Positions 26,355-36,206 are shown, counted from the first letter of the stretch. The stretch is DNA of 64,000 bases from an uncultured Veillonella sp. (GCA_902477915.1 CABSJA010000003.1:5051-69050); one strand, 5' to 3'. A program made the numbers and translations. Notes: a model not told the origin generated them from the letters alone.

Positions 26355-27240
26355 AATCTTTTGTCATAGGACGAAACTTTTCTAATCCTGCACCAGGGAA
26401 GAACGTTAACTCTCCAATATACAGTCGTCCCTTTATTTCATAGAAATCAACACGTAAAAACGGACAATCCTTACTTAGCTCAGCTGTGAGACGTTTCATC
26501 TCCTCATACGTAGCTGGCTTCGGAAACTCCGTAGGTAATGGAGGATAATGACCAAAATGAATCCCCATAGGCTCCCAATCAATATTATAGAAGTTCATAC
26601 GCGTTCCAGTCTTTGAAAAGCGATCTGAACATACTACAGTTAACTTTGGTTCTCCATGGAAGGAATACATCTTATAGTCTAATAAATCATCATTGCCCAA
26701 TTCAGAAATATATTCTTCTGCTATAATACGACGCGGTACATTCTGATAAGCCCATTCTCTGGCAATTTTAGAATAATCACGTTTTAGAGATGCTCTTAAC
26801 TTTGCTTTAGCTGCCTCTCGATCAAGGGATGACTTATCTTTACAAATAACGATGCCCCCACTATCATGTGTACACTTCAACACAAATTGATTAGGCAATG
26901 CATCAAAGTCGATATCCTCTACGGAATCCCAAACAGCCAGTGTGGGAATTATATATTGATCGCCTACACGGTGAGCAATAAAATTTTTAGCCTCATGCTT
27001 ATCTACCATTACTGTTTGTATAGGCTCTCTATAATTAACCTTTAGCCATTGTAACTTTTCGCTGAAAGTTTTTGGATTCTCTAAGTCTAAAGGATATCCC
27101 ATGTATTTAGGAAATACCTTCTTTAAAAACTCTTCATCCGATAAAGAGTCATAATAACCCAATTTAATCAATACTCGCGTGCGATAGTAAGGTTTTGTTA
27201 AAAAGGACATGCCAACTTTACACAATTTGCTGAGCTTCAT
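26308..27240 (-). CDS. TupA-like ATP-grasp protein
   Basis: TupA-like proteins are named after the teichuronopeptide gene of alkaliphilic bacilli and have an ATP-grasp-like fold. This 310-residue protein has the family hallmarks YMGYPLDLENPKTFSEKLQW near residue 50, VLKCTHDSGG near residue 125 and the closing EFTFFPGAG-like segment near residue 280. Such proteins probably ligate an amino acid or modify sugars of the repeat unit. It overlaps the O-antigen ligase gene by 23 bases. Confidence 0.85.
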   Translation of the reverse strand: MKLSKLCKVGMSFLTKPYYRTRVLIKLGYYDSLSDEEFLKKVFPKYMGYPLDLENPKTFSEKLQWLKVNYREPIQTVMVDKHEAKNFIAHRVGDQYIIPTLAVWDSVEDIDFDALPNQFVLKCTHDSGGIVICKDKSSLDREAAKAKLRASLKRDYSKIAREWAYQNVPRRIIAEEYISELGNDDLLDYKMYSFHGEPKLTVVCSDRFSKTGTRMNFYNIDWEPMGIHFGHYPPLPTEFPKPATYEEMKRLTAELSKDCPFLRVDFYEIKGRLYIGELTFFPGAGLEKFRPMTKDYELGEWLHLETVHRG

Positions 27241-28459
27241 TTTTACGTCCTTTCCGAAGCAATTGCACCTCTAAATAAAACATCATCATATAAAAATATG
27301 TACTCTTACTTTCATAAGAAACCATGCCCATATCCATAACGATTTGAGAAAGGAACAAAATCAGTACCATTACGTATTCATTACTATGAAAGTTCCGATA
27401 ACGAATTAAGTTATAGGCAATGTATATATACATTGAGTAATATGCCAATAAGCCGATTACGCCTGTACCCGCTAATAATTCAATATAGTTATTATGTAAA
27501 TAATAGTTCTCTTTACCATATAAAAAATAGGTAAGTACAGAGGGATTATTTACACCCACCCCAGTTATGGGCGATTGATAAAATAAATCCCATCCTATAT
27601 CAACCAAGGCTAAACGAATAATGGTAGATGAATCACCACCAGTACCGGAGAAAGCATCCACCATACTCGACATACGCTCCAGAACCTCTGAAAACATAGG
27701 TAATTGTAGAACTGCAATACCAATGATAGTAAGAGCTAACAATGAGCCAATAATCTTCGCAATAGAATTTACTACATTGGCACTACGTAAACTTTTAAAT
27801 ACAAATAGCAATACTGTACCAACAACAACAAATACTAAAGCTTTACGACTGCCGGTAGCTGCTAGAATCCCCAATGTAGGTAAGGCTATAATATTCCACC
27901 AACGAGGTCGATCGTACAGCATGTAATACAATGTCATAACGATAGCATTGGCACCTAATAGACCGACTGTATTCGCATTTAATGCATCATTGGCAATACG
28001 TGCAGAAGATGACAAGACCGTAATAAAGTAATCTAAACCATAGAAATATACTGTGTAAAAACAAACTATATAACCGGTCCACATACCGATTTTTAATAAT
28101 GTGTCCACCGATTTTTTATCTTGATAACACATGTATAAAATGATAAGCATAAAGAATATCTTAACGATATCAAAACTTCGACTAAGTGCTACAGATGGCT
28201 CAATAGCATTAATAGTACTCAGATAACAGGCTCCAATAAAGAGCAGCATATAACCATGCATCCAAGTAAGCCTAAATTTTATAACTCCACGCTCTCGTAT
28301 GAGATAAAAAATAATAAGACCAAATAGGCATACAAATAATACATAGGCACCATAATTCGCATCGCCAAGGGCAAAGGAAATGGTCAACGACAACACTAAA
28401 AAAATTAGAGTTATGAACCATATCATGCGGTCAGCAATAGCCGTTATATTTAACTTCAA
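27218..28459 (-). CDS. O-antigen ligase/Wzy polymerase-family membrane protein
   Basis: The 413-residue protein has about 10-12 membrane helices and the Wzy_C/O-antigen ligase region with a large outer loop around residues 260-330 (GVGVNNPSVLTYF and YLHNNYIELLAGTGVIG). It is the candidate polymerase for the repeat unit. Translation appears to start at a TTG behind GAGGAG. Confidence 0.85.
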   Translation of the reverse strand: MKLNITAIADRMIWFITLIFLVLSLTISFALGDANYGAYVLFVCLFGLIIFYLIRERGVIKFRLTWMHGYMLLFIGACYLSTINAIEPSVALSRSFDIVKIFFMLIILYMCYQDKKSVDTLLKIGMWTGYIVCFYTVYFYGLDYFITVLSSSARIANDALNANTVGLLGANAIVMTLYYMLYDRPRWWNIIALPTLGILAATGSRKALVFVVVGTVLLFVFKSLRSANVVNSIAKIIGSLLALTIIGIAVLQLPMFSEVLERMSSMVDAFSGTGGDSSTIIRLALVDIGWDLFYQSPITGVGVNNPSVLTYFLYGKENYYLHNNYIELLAGTGVIGLLAYYSMYIYIAYNLIRYRNFHSNEYVMVLILFLSQIVMDMGMVSYESKSTYFYMMMFYLEVQLLRKGRKNEAQQIV

Positions 28460-28478
28460 TGGTTCTCCTCCTTACAAC

Positions 28479-29546
28479 TCATAAAACATCTAACCAACGT
28501 TTAGCAATTTTACATAGTGGAAATTTATCACGCACCTTGATAGCTTCCTGTGAAAGTTTTACTGCTAATGCAGGGTCTTTCAGAATACTGCGCATAGCTT
28601 CATACATAGCCTTTGTATCTCCTACAGGTACCAAGATACCATTTTCTCCACTTGTTATGACCATACGAGCACCACCTACTGGACAGTCTGTAACTACAGC
28701 AGGCAAGCCCATGCCAAGTGCTTCTAACATAGAGTTTGAAATACCTTCAAAATCAGATGATGAAACATACATAGAACAAGGTGCAACCTTCTCTAAAATA
28801 TTACTAGCAAAGCCAGGTAATAAAATACGATTCTCTAAATTGAGCGCTTTAATTTGAGCACGTAGTTCATCCTCTAAAACACCTTGGCCATAAATAACAA
28901 GTTTATACTCTGGAAACTCATCTGCTAGCATACTAAATGCATTGATCATCATAGGCAAATTCTTTTGCGGATGCAAGCGACATGCTGTAACGATCGTCTT
29001 TTCCCGTTCTCCCTCAATTGGTGGTGGCAATTTACCATTAATAGGATTCGGAATGATAACACCACGCTTTTGTACAGATTCAGGAAAATATGAACGTGCA
29101 TCTTCCGTTTGGAATACTAACGCATCAGCAAAGCGAAAAGCAAAATTACGCAGCGCTTGTTGATGCCAACCGATAGGTACCTTACGCGGATTATTTCGTT
29201 CTGAAAAGACAATGCGATTCTTTACAAACCAGGAACTAATAGCCAATATAAAGCTAGATGCAGACAAGAATGATAAACATGTAGCATTCGGTCTAGTCTT
29301 TAAAATCTTAATTAGCTCTTTTATTTCCTGCATAAAGCGAATCACTTTATTAGAACTTGTGGTATGAATTTCAATTTGCTCTATCCCATTTTCTAAGGCA
29401 TATTCATTACCATAACGATTGGGACTAGTTTGGATGACCGTAATATGATGACCATCATGCACCCATTGACGAGCTAACTCTGTTAAAATTCGTTCAGCTC
29501 CATCATTACCAAGGGAGATAGTAACAATGATTATTTCCTTTTTCAT
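28479..29546 (-). CDS. Glycosyltransferase family 4
   Basis: The 355-residue GT-B enzyme has the GT4 features: SLGNDGAERILTELA at the N terminus, VTACRLHPQKN near residue 188, and the donor-binding segment SSDFEGISNSMLEALGMGLPAV near residue 265 with the conserved E-x7-E. It is the only classic glycosyltransferase apart from the initiating enzyme in this locus, which is few for a full repeat unit. It overlaps the SDR gene by four bases (ATGA). Confidence 0.92.
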   Translation of the reverse strand: MKKEIIIVTISLGNDGAERILTELARQWVHDGHHITVIQTSPNRYGNEYALENGIEQIEIHTTSSNKVIRFMQEIKELIKILKTRPNATCLSFLSASSFILAISSWFVKNRIVFSERNNPRKVPIGWHQQALRNFAFRFADALVFQTEDARSYFPESVQKRGVIIPNPINGKLPPPIEGEREKTIVTACRLHPQKNLPMMINAFSMLADEFPEYKLVIYGQGVLEDELRAQIKALNLENRILLPGFASNILEKVAPCSMYVSSSDFEGISNSMLEALGMGLPAVVTDCPVGGARMVITSGENGILVPVGDTKAMYEAMRSILKDPALAVKLSQEAIKVRDKFPLCKIAKRWLDVL

Positions 29547-30592
29547 AGGCCTTCCTCTTGGATATATTCTGCAAGTCTTACATAAGCCTGCGCCATTGTT
29601 ACCTTAGGCTGCCATCCTAAGGACTTTAATTTTTTTGAACTTAAGAACATGTGCACTGTCGGCGCATAGCCTAAGCCTTGTACATCTTCTGGAATATCAA
29701 AAATGACCTCACTCTTATCATGACTTACATGGGTCGCTACTAAATGAGCAATGCTAGCTATGGAGCGAGTTTCCTCATCATGACAGACATTGTATGCTTC
29801 ACCAGCTTCTCCATCCTTCATAAGGGTTAAAATGCCCGTTAATGCATCAGTAATATAGCAATAATTAGACATAGAATCACCCTTTGTATGAAGTACAATA
29901 TTTTCATTTTTTAGAGCACTCTTAGTGAATTGCATAAATACGCGATTATCTGAAACAGGAACACCAGGTCCAAAAGTTTGAGCCAATCTAGCTATAACAG
30001 CTGGAACGCCAAATTCTACGGCATACGATTTACAATAACACTCACATAATCTTTTACTTTCAGAATAAGAGCTACGCACATTTAAGTGATCTAAATATCC
30101 TAATCGCTCTTCAGTCATCACCTGTCCCGATTCATAAGGAACACCATACTGTTCCATGCTCGATAGGTATACAAGTTTCTTTACCGTTTTATGACGGCCT
30201 AGTTCAAGCATAGCTTCCGTACCATGAATCGAAGTACGAATCGTTTCTACAGGATGCTCCATAAAGAATTTAGATTGTGTTGGTGCAGCACCATGTAAGA
30301 TATAGTCACAAGGTACGTCAATAGATTCTAAAGCACCATCGATAAGTGTAATGGAATCATTATCTAAGTAGTTACCTAATATAGCCTGTGCTTTATCATG
30401 ACTTCGTACATGACCTATTACCTTTACGTCTAAGTTAAAAGTCTCATTGGCAAGTATAAGTAATTTTATAAACATAGAGCCAATAAGTCCCGTCGCACCT
30501 GTCACAAGAATGCGCTGATGGCGGAGGAATTCAAAGTACGCTTTGTCTTGTAATAAAGCTGTTAACTCGCGTTTAATAACGGAATTACTCAT
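29543..30592 (-). CDS. NAD-dependent epimerase/dehydratase of the IspD-SDR-LicD trio
   Basis: This 349-residue extended short-chain dehydrogenase has the cofactor motif VTGATGLIGS near residue 33 and the catalytic SSMEQYG...SYSESKR with the YxxxK pair. It resembles dTDP-glucose dehydratase or UDP-glucuronate decarboxylase relatives rather than GalE, but the substrate is not clear. It overlaps the IspD-like gene by eight bases, and together with LicD suggests a CDP-activated sugar or polyol. Confidence 0.78.
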   Translation of the reverse strand: MSNSVIKRELTALLQDKAYFEFLRHQRILVTGATGLIGSMFIKLLILANETFNLDVKVIGHVRSHDKAQAILGNYLDNDSITLIDGALESIDVPCDYILHGAAPTQSKFFMEHPVETIRTSIHGTEAMLELGRHKTVKKLVYLSSMEQYGVPYESGQVMTEERLGYLDHLNVRSSYSESKRLCECYCKSYAVEFGVPAVIARLAQTFGPGVPVSDNRVFMQFTKSALKNENIVLHTKGDSMSNYCYITDALTGILTLMKDGEAGEAYNVCHDEETRSIASIAHLVATHVSHDKSEVIFDIPEDVQGLGYAPTVHMFLSSKKLKSLGWQPKVTMAQAYVRLAEYIQEEGL

Positions 30593-31307
30593 CTTGTAAT
30601 CCTCCTAATTCACGGTTTTTAATAATACCTGTGAACATATAATAATCAGATGGTGTAGTAATCTTTATATTTTCTGTTTCTCCTAATACTGGATACAAGG
30701 TGTATCCATAATGCATCATCATGGATGCAGAATCTATAAAATTATGGATGCCTTCTGTTTTAGCTCTCTCATGAACCGATAAAATATCATCTAGTTTAAA
30801 GCTTTGAGGTGCTTTTGCCATAAGGCATTCACTACGATTTAAAATTCGGTTTATAGAGCCATTATCTGTAACCATAACGGTTTCAATAGCAGGTGTAACC
30901 GTAATAGCAGAACCCTTTGTTTCTACAGATTCAATATTTCTCTCTATTGTTGCCTTATCCACAAGTGGCCTAACACCATCGTGAATCAATACGGTAACCT
31001 CTTCATTAGGAAATAATCGTTTTGCCTCTGTCAATCCATTATATTGAGAGTCTAAAGCACTTTCTCCGCCGGGAACAATGGACAGAACCTTTTGTAACCC
31101 AGCCTCTTTGATAAGGTTCTTGGTGTGATCAATCCATTCCGCTTTGCAGGCTAGAACAATACCATCAATAGAGTCCGTTTGTTCAAACACATCTAGGGTT
31201 TGAATCAAAATAGGTCTACCGTTCCATTCAAGAAACTGTTTTGGCGTCTTGCTGTTATTCATACGAGCACCTACGCCACCCGCAAAGATTACTGCTATTC
31301 GTTTCAT
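30585..31307 (-). CDS. IspD/TarI-like cytidylyltransferase
   Basis: The 240-residue protein has the IspD/TarI nucleotidyltransferase motif FAGGVGARM...TPKQF at the N terminus and VLIHDGVRPLVD near residue 105. IspD makes CDP-methylerythritol and TarI makes CDP-ribitol. Placement in a capsule operon between an SDR enzyme and LicD favours a CDP-polyol or CDP-sugar donor for surface polymers over isoprenoid synthesis. Confidence 0.82.
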   Translation of the reverse strand: MKRIAVIFAGGVGARMNNSKTPKQFLEWNGRPILIQTLDVFEQTDSIDGIVLACKAEWIDHTKNLIKEAGLQKVLSIVPGGESALDSQYNGLTEAKRLFPNEEVTVLIHDGVRPLVDKATIERNIESVETKGSAITVTPAIETVMVTDNGSINRILNRSECLMAKAPQSFKLDDILSVHERAKTEGIHNFIDSASMMMHYGYTLYPVLGETENIKITTPSDYYMFTGIIKNRELGGLQDE

Positions 31308-31316
31308 AGGCCCTCC

Positions 31317-32183
31317 TTAAGGTTGAGCTTCGTTCTTGGCATAATGTATGCCTCTATACTCCTTGTAAGGTGTATGTAAATCAGCAAACACAGCATCATG
31401 TTTTGCTACACGCTGTTCTACTGGTGGTAATTGCATATAGTCGCCCCAAATGAGACGTAAATATCTTTCATACCCTTTCATAACAGGTATCTGATGACCT
31501 TCAAAGTCTTTATATACAACAGAAGCAAAGTCTTCTCGAGGATGACGCAACTTCATGCCTTTTAAACTACCAATTAACTCAGTACACTCCTTGCTCGTAT
31601 TAAAATCATATTTAGTCATTTGCTTTTCTGCAAAGCGCCATATATGGTAACGTAATGACTGACTAGAGAATACCTTGTAGATACATCCTGCTAATGCACG
31701 ATACATCGGTCCTTTATTATCCGGTAAACGTTGTGCATTAAAAAGTGCAAAGGTCATAGCCCACATAAGTTGTAAAGTGCGGCTAATTTTTCCTGGTGCA
31801 CAACCATCAATAGGCATAATTTCAAGAGCTAAACCATGACAAATATCTTCATGCATACTATGACGATTAATAAATGTCGTATGATTATCTCTAATAGAAG
31901 CACCTGCATCATGATAGATATGATGCCGATCCGTACGACAATAGGTATACCGTTCTGTATCTGCATACTTAGGCCATAGTTCAGCTAACTTTTCGTAATC
32001 TGGACGTGGCATAAATAAATCCAAGTCGTCATCCCAAGGGATAAAACCATTATGACGTATAGCCCCAATGAGGCCACCGCCACAGAGATAAAAGCGCAAA
32101 TTATGTTTGTCACAAAACTCTTTAAAGTACAGCAACATACTAAGCTCTTTTTCTTGTATTTCCTTTGTCATAGATGTACTCAT
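31317..32183 (-). CDS. LicD-family phosphotransferase
   Basis: LicD proteins transfer phosphocholine or similar groups from CDP donors to surface sugars. The 288-residue protein has the family core: LYFKEFCDKHNLRFYLCGGGLIG near residue 20, then the catalytic acidic pair in IPWDDDLDLFMPR near residue 50. No choline kinase or choline transporter gene is nearby, so the transferred group is probably made by the neighbouring cytidylyltransferase and SDR enzyme. Confidence 0.9.
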   Translation of the reverse strand: MSTSMTKEIQEKELSMLLYFKEFCDKHNLRFYLCGGGLIGAIRHNGFIPWDDDLDLFMPRPDYEKLAELWPKYADTERYTYCRTDRHHIYHDAGASIRDNHTTFINRHSMHEDICHGLALEIMPIDGCAPGKISRTLQLMWAMTFALFNAQRLPDNKGPMYRALAGCIYKVFSSQSLRYHIWRFAEKQMTKYDFNTSKECTELIGSLKGMKLRHPREDFASVVYKDFEGHQIPVMKGYERYLRLIWGDYMQLPPVEQRVAKHDAVFADLHTPYKEYRGIHYAKNEAQP

Positions 32184-32194
32184 AGGAACCTCTC

Positions 32195-32881
32195 TTAACG
32201 TAAAACAGCTAGTACGGTATCAATCATCGTTTTAATATCTTGTAAAAAAGAAAACTCTTTAATACTCTTTAAATTCCAAGCCATTTTGCCTGGTAAAACC
32301 TCATTGATATACACTTCATCAACATTTTTAGCATTTTGTAAAAGTTGATCTTCATCTTTATAAGCAATACTTGCAACACTTGTTACCCCTGCTGGTAATA
32401 ACAAAGTTGCTTTCATTTCATTTGTGTAAGCCGCCACATAGCGAGGCACCTCTGGTCTTGTACCAACAAAGCTCATATCTCCTAATAGGATATTGATTAG
32501 CTGAGGCAATTCATCAAGACGACAGCTACGAAGCATATTGCCTACCTTTGTAACGCGCATATCATTTTGTGATGTCACCTGAGCACCTAATGATTCCGCA
32601 TTTTTTACCATGGTACGAAATTTATAGATACCAAATGTACGACCATATTGCGTCACCCGAGTTTGGCGGAAGAAGACCTCCCCTTCGCTATCTCGTTTAA
32701 TCATGATGGCTAACACCAAAAATACAGGACTTAATGCAATGAGCATACCAGCGGCTATAACACGGTCAAATATGCTTTTACAAAGAAGGCTTGTTCGTCT
32801 TTGATTCAATATTTCAAAATATGGACGCACCTCTTCACACTGTAATTCTTTTGGGAGATCGTGAAAGTTTTTTACTAGCAT
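32195..32881 (-). CDS. Initiating sugar-1-phosphate transferase (monotopic PGT)
   Basis: The 228-residue protein has one hydrophobic segment (AAGMLIALSPVFLVLAIMI) and then the bacterial sugar transferase domain with GEVFFRQTR, YKFRTMV, LDELPQLINILLGDMSFVG and RPEVP. It is of the small PglC/WcaJ C-domain type. It moves a sugar-1-phosphate from its UDP donor to undecaprenyl phosphate, starting the repeat unit. It overlaps the aminotransferase gene by seven bases. Confidence 0.93.
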   Translation of the reverse strand: MLVKNFHDLPKELQCEEVRPYFEILNQRRTSLLCKSIFDRVIAAGMLIALSPVFLVLAIMIKRDSEGEVFFRQTRVTQYGRTFGIYKFRTMVKNAESLGAQVTSQNDMRVTKVGNMLRSCRLDELPQLINILLGDMSFVGTRPEVPRYVAAYTNEMKATLLLPAGVTSVASIAYKDEDQLLQNAKNVDEVYINEVLPGKMAWNLKSIKEFSFLQDIKTMIDTVLAVLR

Positions 32882-34074
32882 TCCGTAATAATCCTTTTAA
32901 ATGTTTCAATGATATATTGCACTTCTTCATCTGTTAACAATGTATGAAGAGGCAATGTGATTTCATTTTTAAACTGATTATATGCATTTGGATAATCATC
33001 AATAGTGAATCCTAAATTCTTGTAAGCCGTATGCATCGGAATTGGTTTGTAATGTACATTCGTTGCAATGCCAGCTTCAGCCATAGCTTCAATTACCTTG
33101 TTGCGATATTCAGCATCTCGACCATCTAGCCGTACTAAATATAAGTGTCCACTACTTTGATGATCATCCGTATAGTGGTGTAATAATGTAACCGGTAAAT
33201 CCTTAAACGCTGTATCATAGGCTTCGATGATTTCTTTACGACGTGCTAACAGTTTTGGGTATCTTTCAAATTGAGCTAATCCAATAGCCGCCATAATATC
33301 GGTCATATTACATTTATAATAGGTGCCTTTAATATCATATTCCCAAGCGCCTGCTTTTGTTTTAGCAAGAGCATCCTTATCTTGACCATGCAAAGATAAC
33401 AATTGGAATTGCTTATAAATAGCTTCATCATCAATACCATCTATGTGTCTCCATGTAGCACAGCCACCTTCAGCAGTTGTAAAATTCTTTACTGCATGGA
33501 AGGAAAAGCTACTAAAATCAGCTACATTACCTGTTGGTGTACCTTTATATGAAGCCCCAAAGGAGTGTGCACAGTCCGCTACAATAGGAATATGTGCCAA
33601 TGCTTTTTGAATATCATTAGATGGTGTAAAGAGAGATTTCTTTTCTTCTACAATGGAACGCAAACGATCGTAGTCACAAGGAACCCCCGCAATATCTACA
33701 GGGATAATAGCTTTTGTTTTTGGCGTAATAGCACGAGCCACTGCATCGTAATCCATTTCAAATGAATCTTTTTGGGTATCTACAAGAACTAGTGTAGCCC
33801 CCACATGAACAACAGGGCTTGCACTAGCTGTATAGGAATAAGCACTGGTAATTACTTCATCGCCGGGGCCAATACCTAATACACGAAGAGACATCTCAAG
33901 CGCCGCGGTAGCAGAGTTTAAACAAACAGCTTTAGGTGTACCTAACTGTACCGCAATCTTTTTCTCTAATTCTTTTGTGCGCGGACCAGTTGTAATCCAA
34001 CCACTTTTTAAGGCTTCTACAACTTCATTGATTTCTAACTCTGTAATATCTGGAGGGGAAAAATTAATTTTCAT
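32875..34074 (-). CDS. DegT/DnrJ/EryC1-family sugar aminotransferase
   Basis: The 399-residue PLP enzyme has the substrate loop SGWITTGP near residue 25, the ADCAHSFGA segment near residue 167 and the PLP lysine Lys196 in SFHAVKNFTTAEGG. It probably aminates C4 of the 4-keto-6-deoxy sugar made by the FlaA1-type dehydratase encoded upstream, as PglE does after PglF. I start it at the ATG at 34074, behind GAGGTG; a GTG and an ATG slightly upstream overlap that site. Confidence 0.9.
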   Translation of the reverse strand: MKINFSPPDITELEINEVVEALKSGWITTGPRTKELEKKIAVQLGTPKAVCLNSATAALEMSLRVLGIGPGDEVITSAYSYTASASPVVHVGATLVLVDTQKDSFEMDYDAVARAITPKTKAIIPVDIAGVPCDYDRLRSIVEEKKSLFTPSNDIQKALAHIPIVADCAHSFGASYKGTPTGNVADFSSFSFHAVKNFTTAEGGCATWRHIDGIDDEAIYKQFQLLSLHGQDKDALAKTKAGAWEYDIKGTYYKCNMTDIMAAIGLAQFERYPKLLARRKEIIEAYDTAFKDLPVTLLHHYTDDHQSSGHLYLVRLDGRDAEYRNKVIEAMAEAGIATNVHYKPIPMHTAYKNLGFTIDDYPNAYNQFKNEITLPLHTLLTDEEVQYIIETFKRIITEC

Positions 34075-34147
34075 ATACATCACCTCATGACTTTCTGTAC
34101 CTTATGGATACGCTTGATTTATCAAATCAAATTTATATTAATTACTA

Positions 34148-34759
34148 CTACGCATCAATTACGATGGACCCTAGTAGAGGAATACCAACTTGAGTTAGTC
34201 GTTTCTTAGCTTCTATTAAATCGTTAGGACTTGCTACTTCATTTTTAACAACAAGCATAACGCCATCAGATTTTTCAGCTAATACAATAGCATCCGTAAC
34301 ATCTAATACAGGTGGTGTATCAATGATAACCACATCGTATTCATCGCGAATATACTCCCAAATTGTAGACAACTTACTAGAATCTACTACTTCAGAAGGG
34401 TGCTCAACTATCTCGCCGGCAGTAAGCACATCTAAATGAGGAACTATATTACGATGAATCGTTAAATCTTCATCCATAATAACTGCATTGGTGAGACCTT
34501 TATTTTGTACATTGAATGCTACATGCTGTACTGGATTACGTAAATTACCATCTACCAAAAGAACTTTATTATTATTCTTTGATAGAGCTATTGCCGTATT
34601 CGCCGCTACCTCAGAGGTGCCTTCTCCACTTGTAGCCGCTGTAATACAAATTATCTTACAATTATGTTGATTGCATACGTATTGTAAATTGCTGCGCAAT
34701 GTACGATATGCCTCTACAAGCGGTGTATCACCACGTTCATTAGAAATTAGTCTTATCAT
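34148..34759 (-). CDS. CpsD/CapB-family ATPase with altered Walker A and no tyrosine tail
   Basis: CpsD/CapB proteins are tyrosine autokinases that control chain length with the Wzz-type protein. This 203-residue protein has the fold, and the Walker B VIIDTPP is intact. But the P-loop reads GEGTS (residues 45-49) where GEGKS is expected, with Thr48 in place of lysine. Walker A' reads VDGNLRNP, with Asn72 in place of the second aspartate. It ends GSIVIDA without the usual tyrosine cluster. It follows the Wzz-type gene by one base. It may be a regulatory partner rather than a kinase. Confidence 0.82.
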   Translation of the reverse strand: MIRLISNERGDTPLVEAYRTLRSNLQYVCNQHNCKIICITAATSGEGTSEVAANTAIALSKNNNKVLLVDGNLRNPVQHVAFNVQNKGLTNAVIMDEDLTIHRNIVPHLDVLTAGEIVEHPSEVVDSSKLSTIWEYIRDEYDVVIIDTPPVLDVTDAIVLAEKSDGVMLVVKNEVASPNDLIEAKKRLTQVGIPLLGSIVIDA

Positions 34760-34760
34760 A

Positions 34761-36206
34761 TTAACCTCTCACTTTGCGCCATAATGCTACGATACGATTA
34801 CTAGGTTCTTCATATTCCTTTTCTTCATGATTTGGAATGACACCTAAGTTTTCAATACCAAGAATCTCATTGATTTCTTGTACGGATTGAACCTTGCGAT
34901 TACAGAAGAACTGACCCAATGTGTAAAGGCAACCAAGAATAAGTCCTAAAATTGCAGAGCCTAATAAAACAAGTACTTTACGAGGAGCAATAGCTTTTTC
35001 TGGCAATGTAGGGGCATCTACGATTTGCACTTCATTTGGCACCATTACTTCTGCTACCTTAGCTTCTTCTAAGCGTTTTGATAGCATTTCGTAAATATCT
35101 TGTGCTACATCTACATCACGTTTGGCTTGAATATAACCACGTTCTTTTTCTGGTAAGTTTTTCATAGCCTCTTCGTTTTCTTTATCAAGTTCAGCTAATG
35201 TAGACTCTTTGCCTTGTGCTACGGCTAAAGCCGCTTCATTTCTGAATTTATCGGCCAACAAACCTTGTTGAGCAGAATTGCTAGATGGTGCTTGTTGACT
35301 TGCAATAGCATTAATCTCAGCATTTAAACCACTTTTTGCTTCTTCAATTTGTTGGTTAAGTTCTTTCATCGCTGGATGCTCATCAGTATATTTGCCAACA
35401 TAGGAAGCCCTACGAGATTCTAAATCGGCTAGTTGACCTTTATAAGCCTGAACAGTAGCACTATCAGCAATACTTTTACCCGCAGAACCCAATTGCTCAT
35501 TAATACTGCCCAATGCTGCTTGCGCTGTTTCTAAATCAAGTTGATTTTGAGCTTTCTCACGATCGATAAGGGTAATCTTATCCGTTAAGCCCTTCATTTG
35601 ATCTGCGGTGGAGTAAACCTTGTTATCCACTTGGAATTGTTGCAATTTCTTTTCTGCTTGCTCCAATTCTTCTTTTGCAGTTACTACGCGTTTTTGCAAG
35701 AACTCCCGTGTCGTCCGTTGCTCAACATGTGAAATGTCTGCTAAGCGATTCAAGAATGTATCAATTAATAATTGATTTGCCTCTTGTGCTTGCTCTGGAC
35801 TTTTACCTGTGACACTCACTTGTAATAATTCAGTTTCTTTATATGGTTTTGTTTCGATACGCGTTTTAACAAACTCTTCGTATGTAGGTGCTTTACCTGT
35901 TCCCTCTGGATCCTCAATCGCTGAAATAACAGGTTCTACAACATTACGACTCTTTAAGATTTCTGCATCTGTATTCATCAATTGGCGTGCCATAGAATCA
36001 GAATAACCATTAGCACTTGATAATACAGAATTACTTAAACCTTGAGATTGTTTAATGCGCAACATAGATGTAGATTGATAGGTAGATGGTGCTAACAGGC
36101 TATATGCACCACCTAATACAATACAAGCAACCGTTACATTGATAATTTTACGGCGCCGTTTAACGAGGACTCTACCGACCTCTTTTAAATCAATAATTTG
36201 TTCCAC
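34761..36206 (-). CDS. Wzz-type polysaccharide chain-length determinant
   Basis: The 481-residue protein has an N-terminal membrane helix (INVTVACIVLGGAYSLLA), a long coiled-coil periplasmic part with two main blocks around residues 170-360, the Pro-rich IVDAPTLPEKAIAPRK near residue 405, and a second helix near residue 425. It controls polymer length and contacts the CpsD-like protein encoded next. The start is a GTG at 36206 behind AAAGGGG; an ATG upstream at 36287 would add an unrelated basic stretch. Confidence 0.9.
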   Translation of the reverse strand: MEQIIDLKEVGRVLVKRRRKIINVTVACIVLGGAYSLLAPSTYQSTSMLRIKQSQGLSNSVLSSANGYSDSMARQLMNTDAEILKSRNVVEPVISAIEDPEGTGKAPTYEEFVKTRIETKPYKETELLQVSVTGKSPEQAQEANQLLIDTFLNRLADISHVEQRTTREFLQKRVVTAKEELEQAEKKLQQFQVDNKVYSTADQMKGLTDKITLIDREKAQNQLDLETAQAALGSINEQLGSAGKSIADSATVQAYKGQLADLESRRASYVGKYTDEHPAMKELNQQIEEAKSGLNAEINAIASQQAPSSNSAQQGLLADKFRNEAALAVAQGKESTLAELDKENEEAMKNLPEKERGYIQAKRDVDVAQDIYEMLSKRLEEAKVAEVMVPNEVQIVDAPTLPEKAIAPRKVLVLLGSAILGLILGCLYTLGQFFCNRKVQSVQEINEILGIENLGVIPNHEEKEYEEPSNRIVALWRKVRG

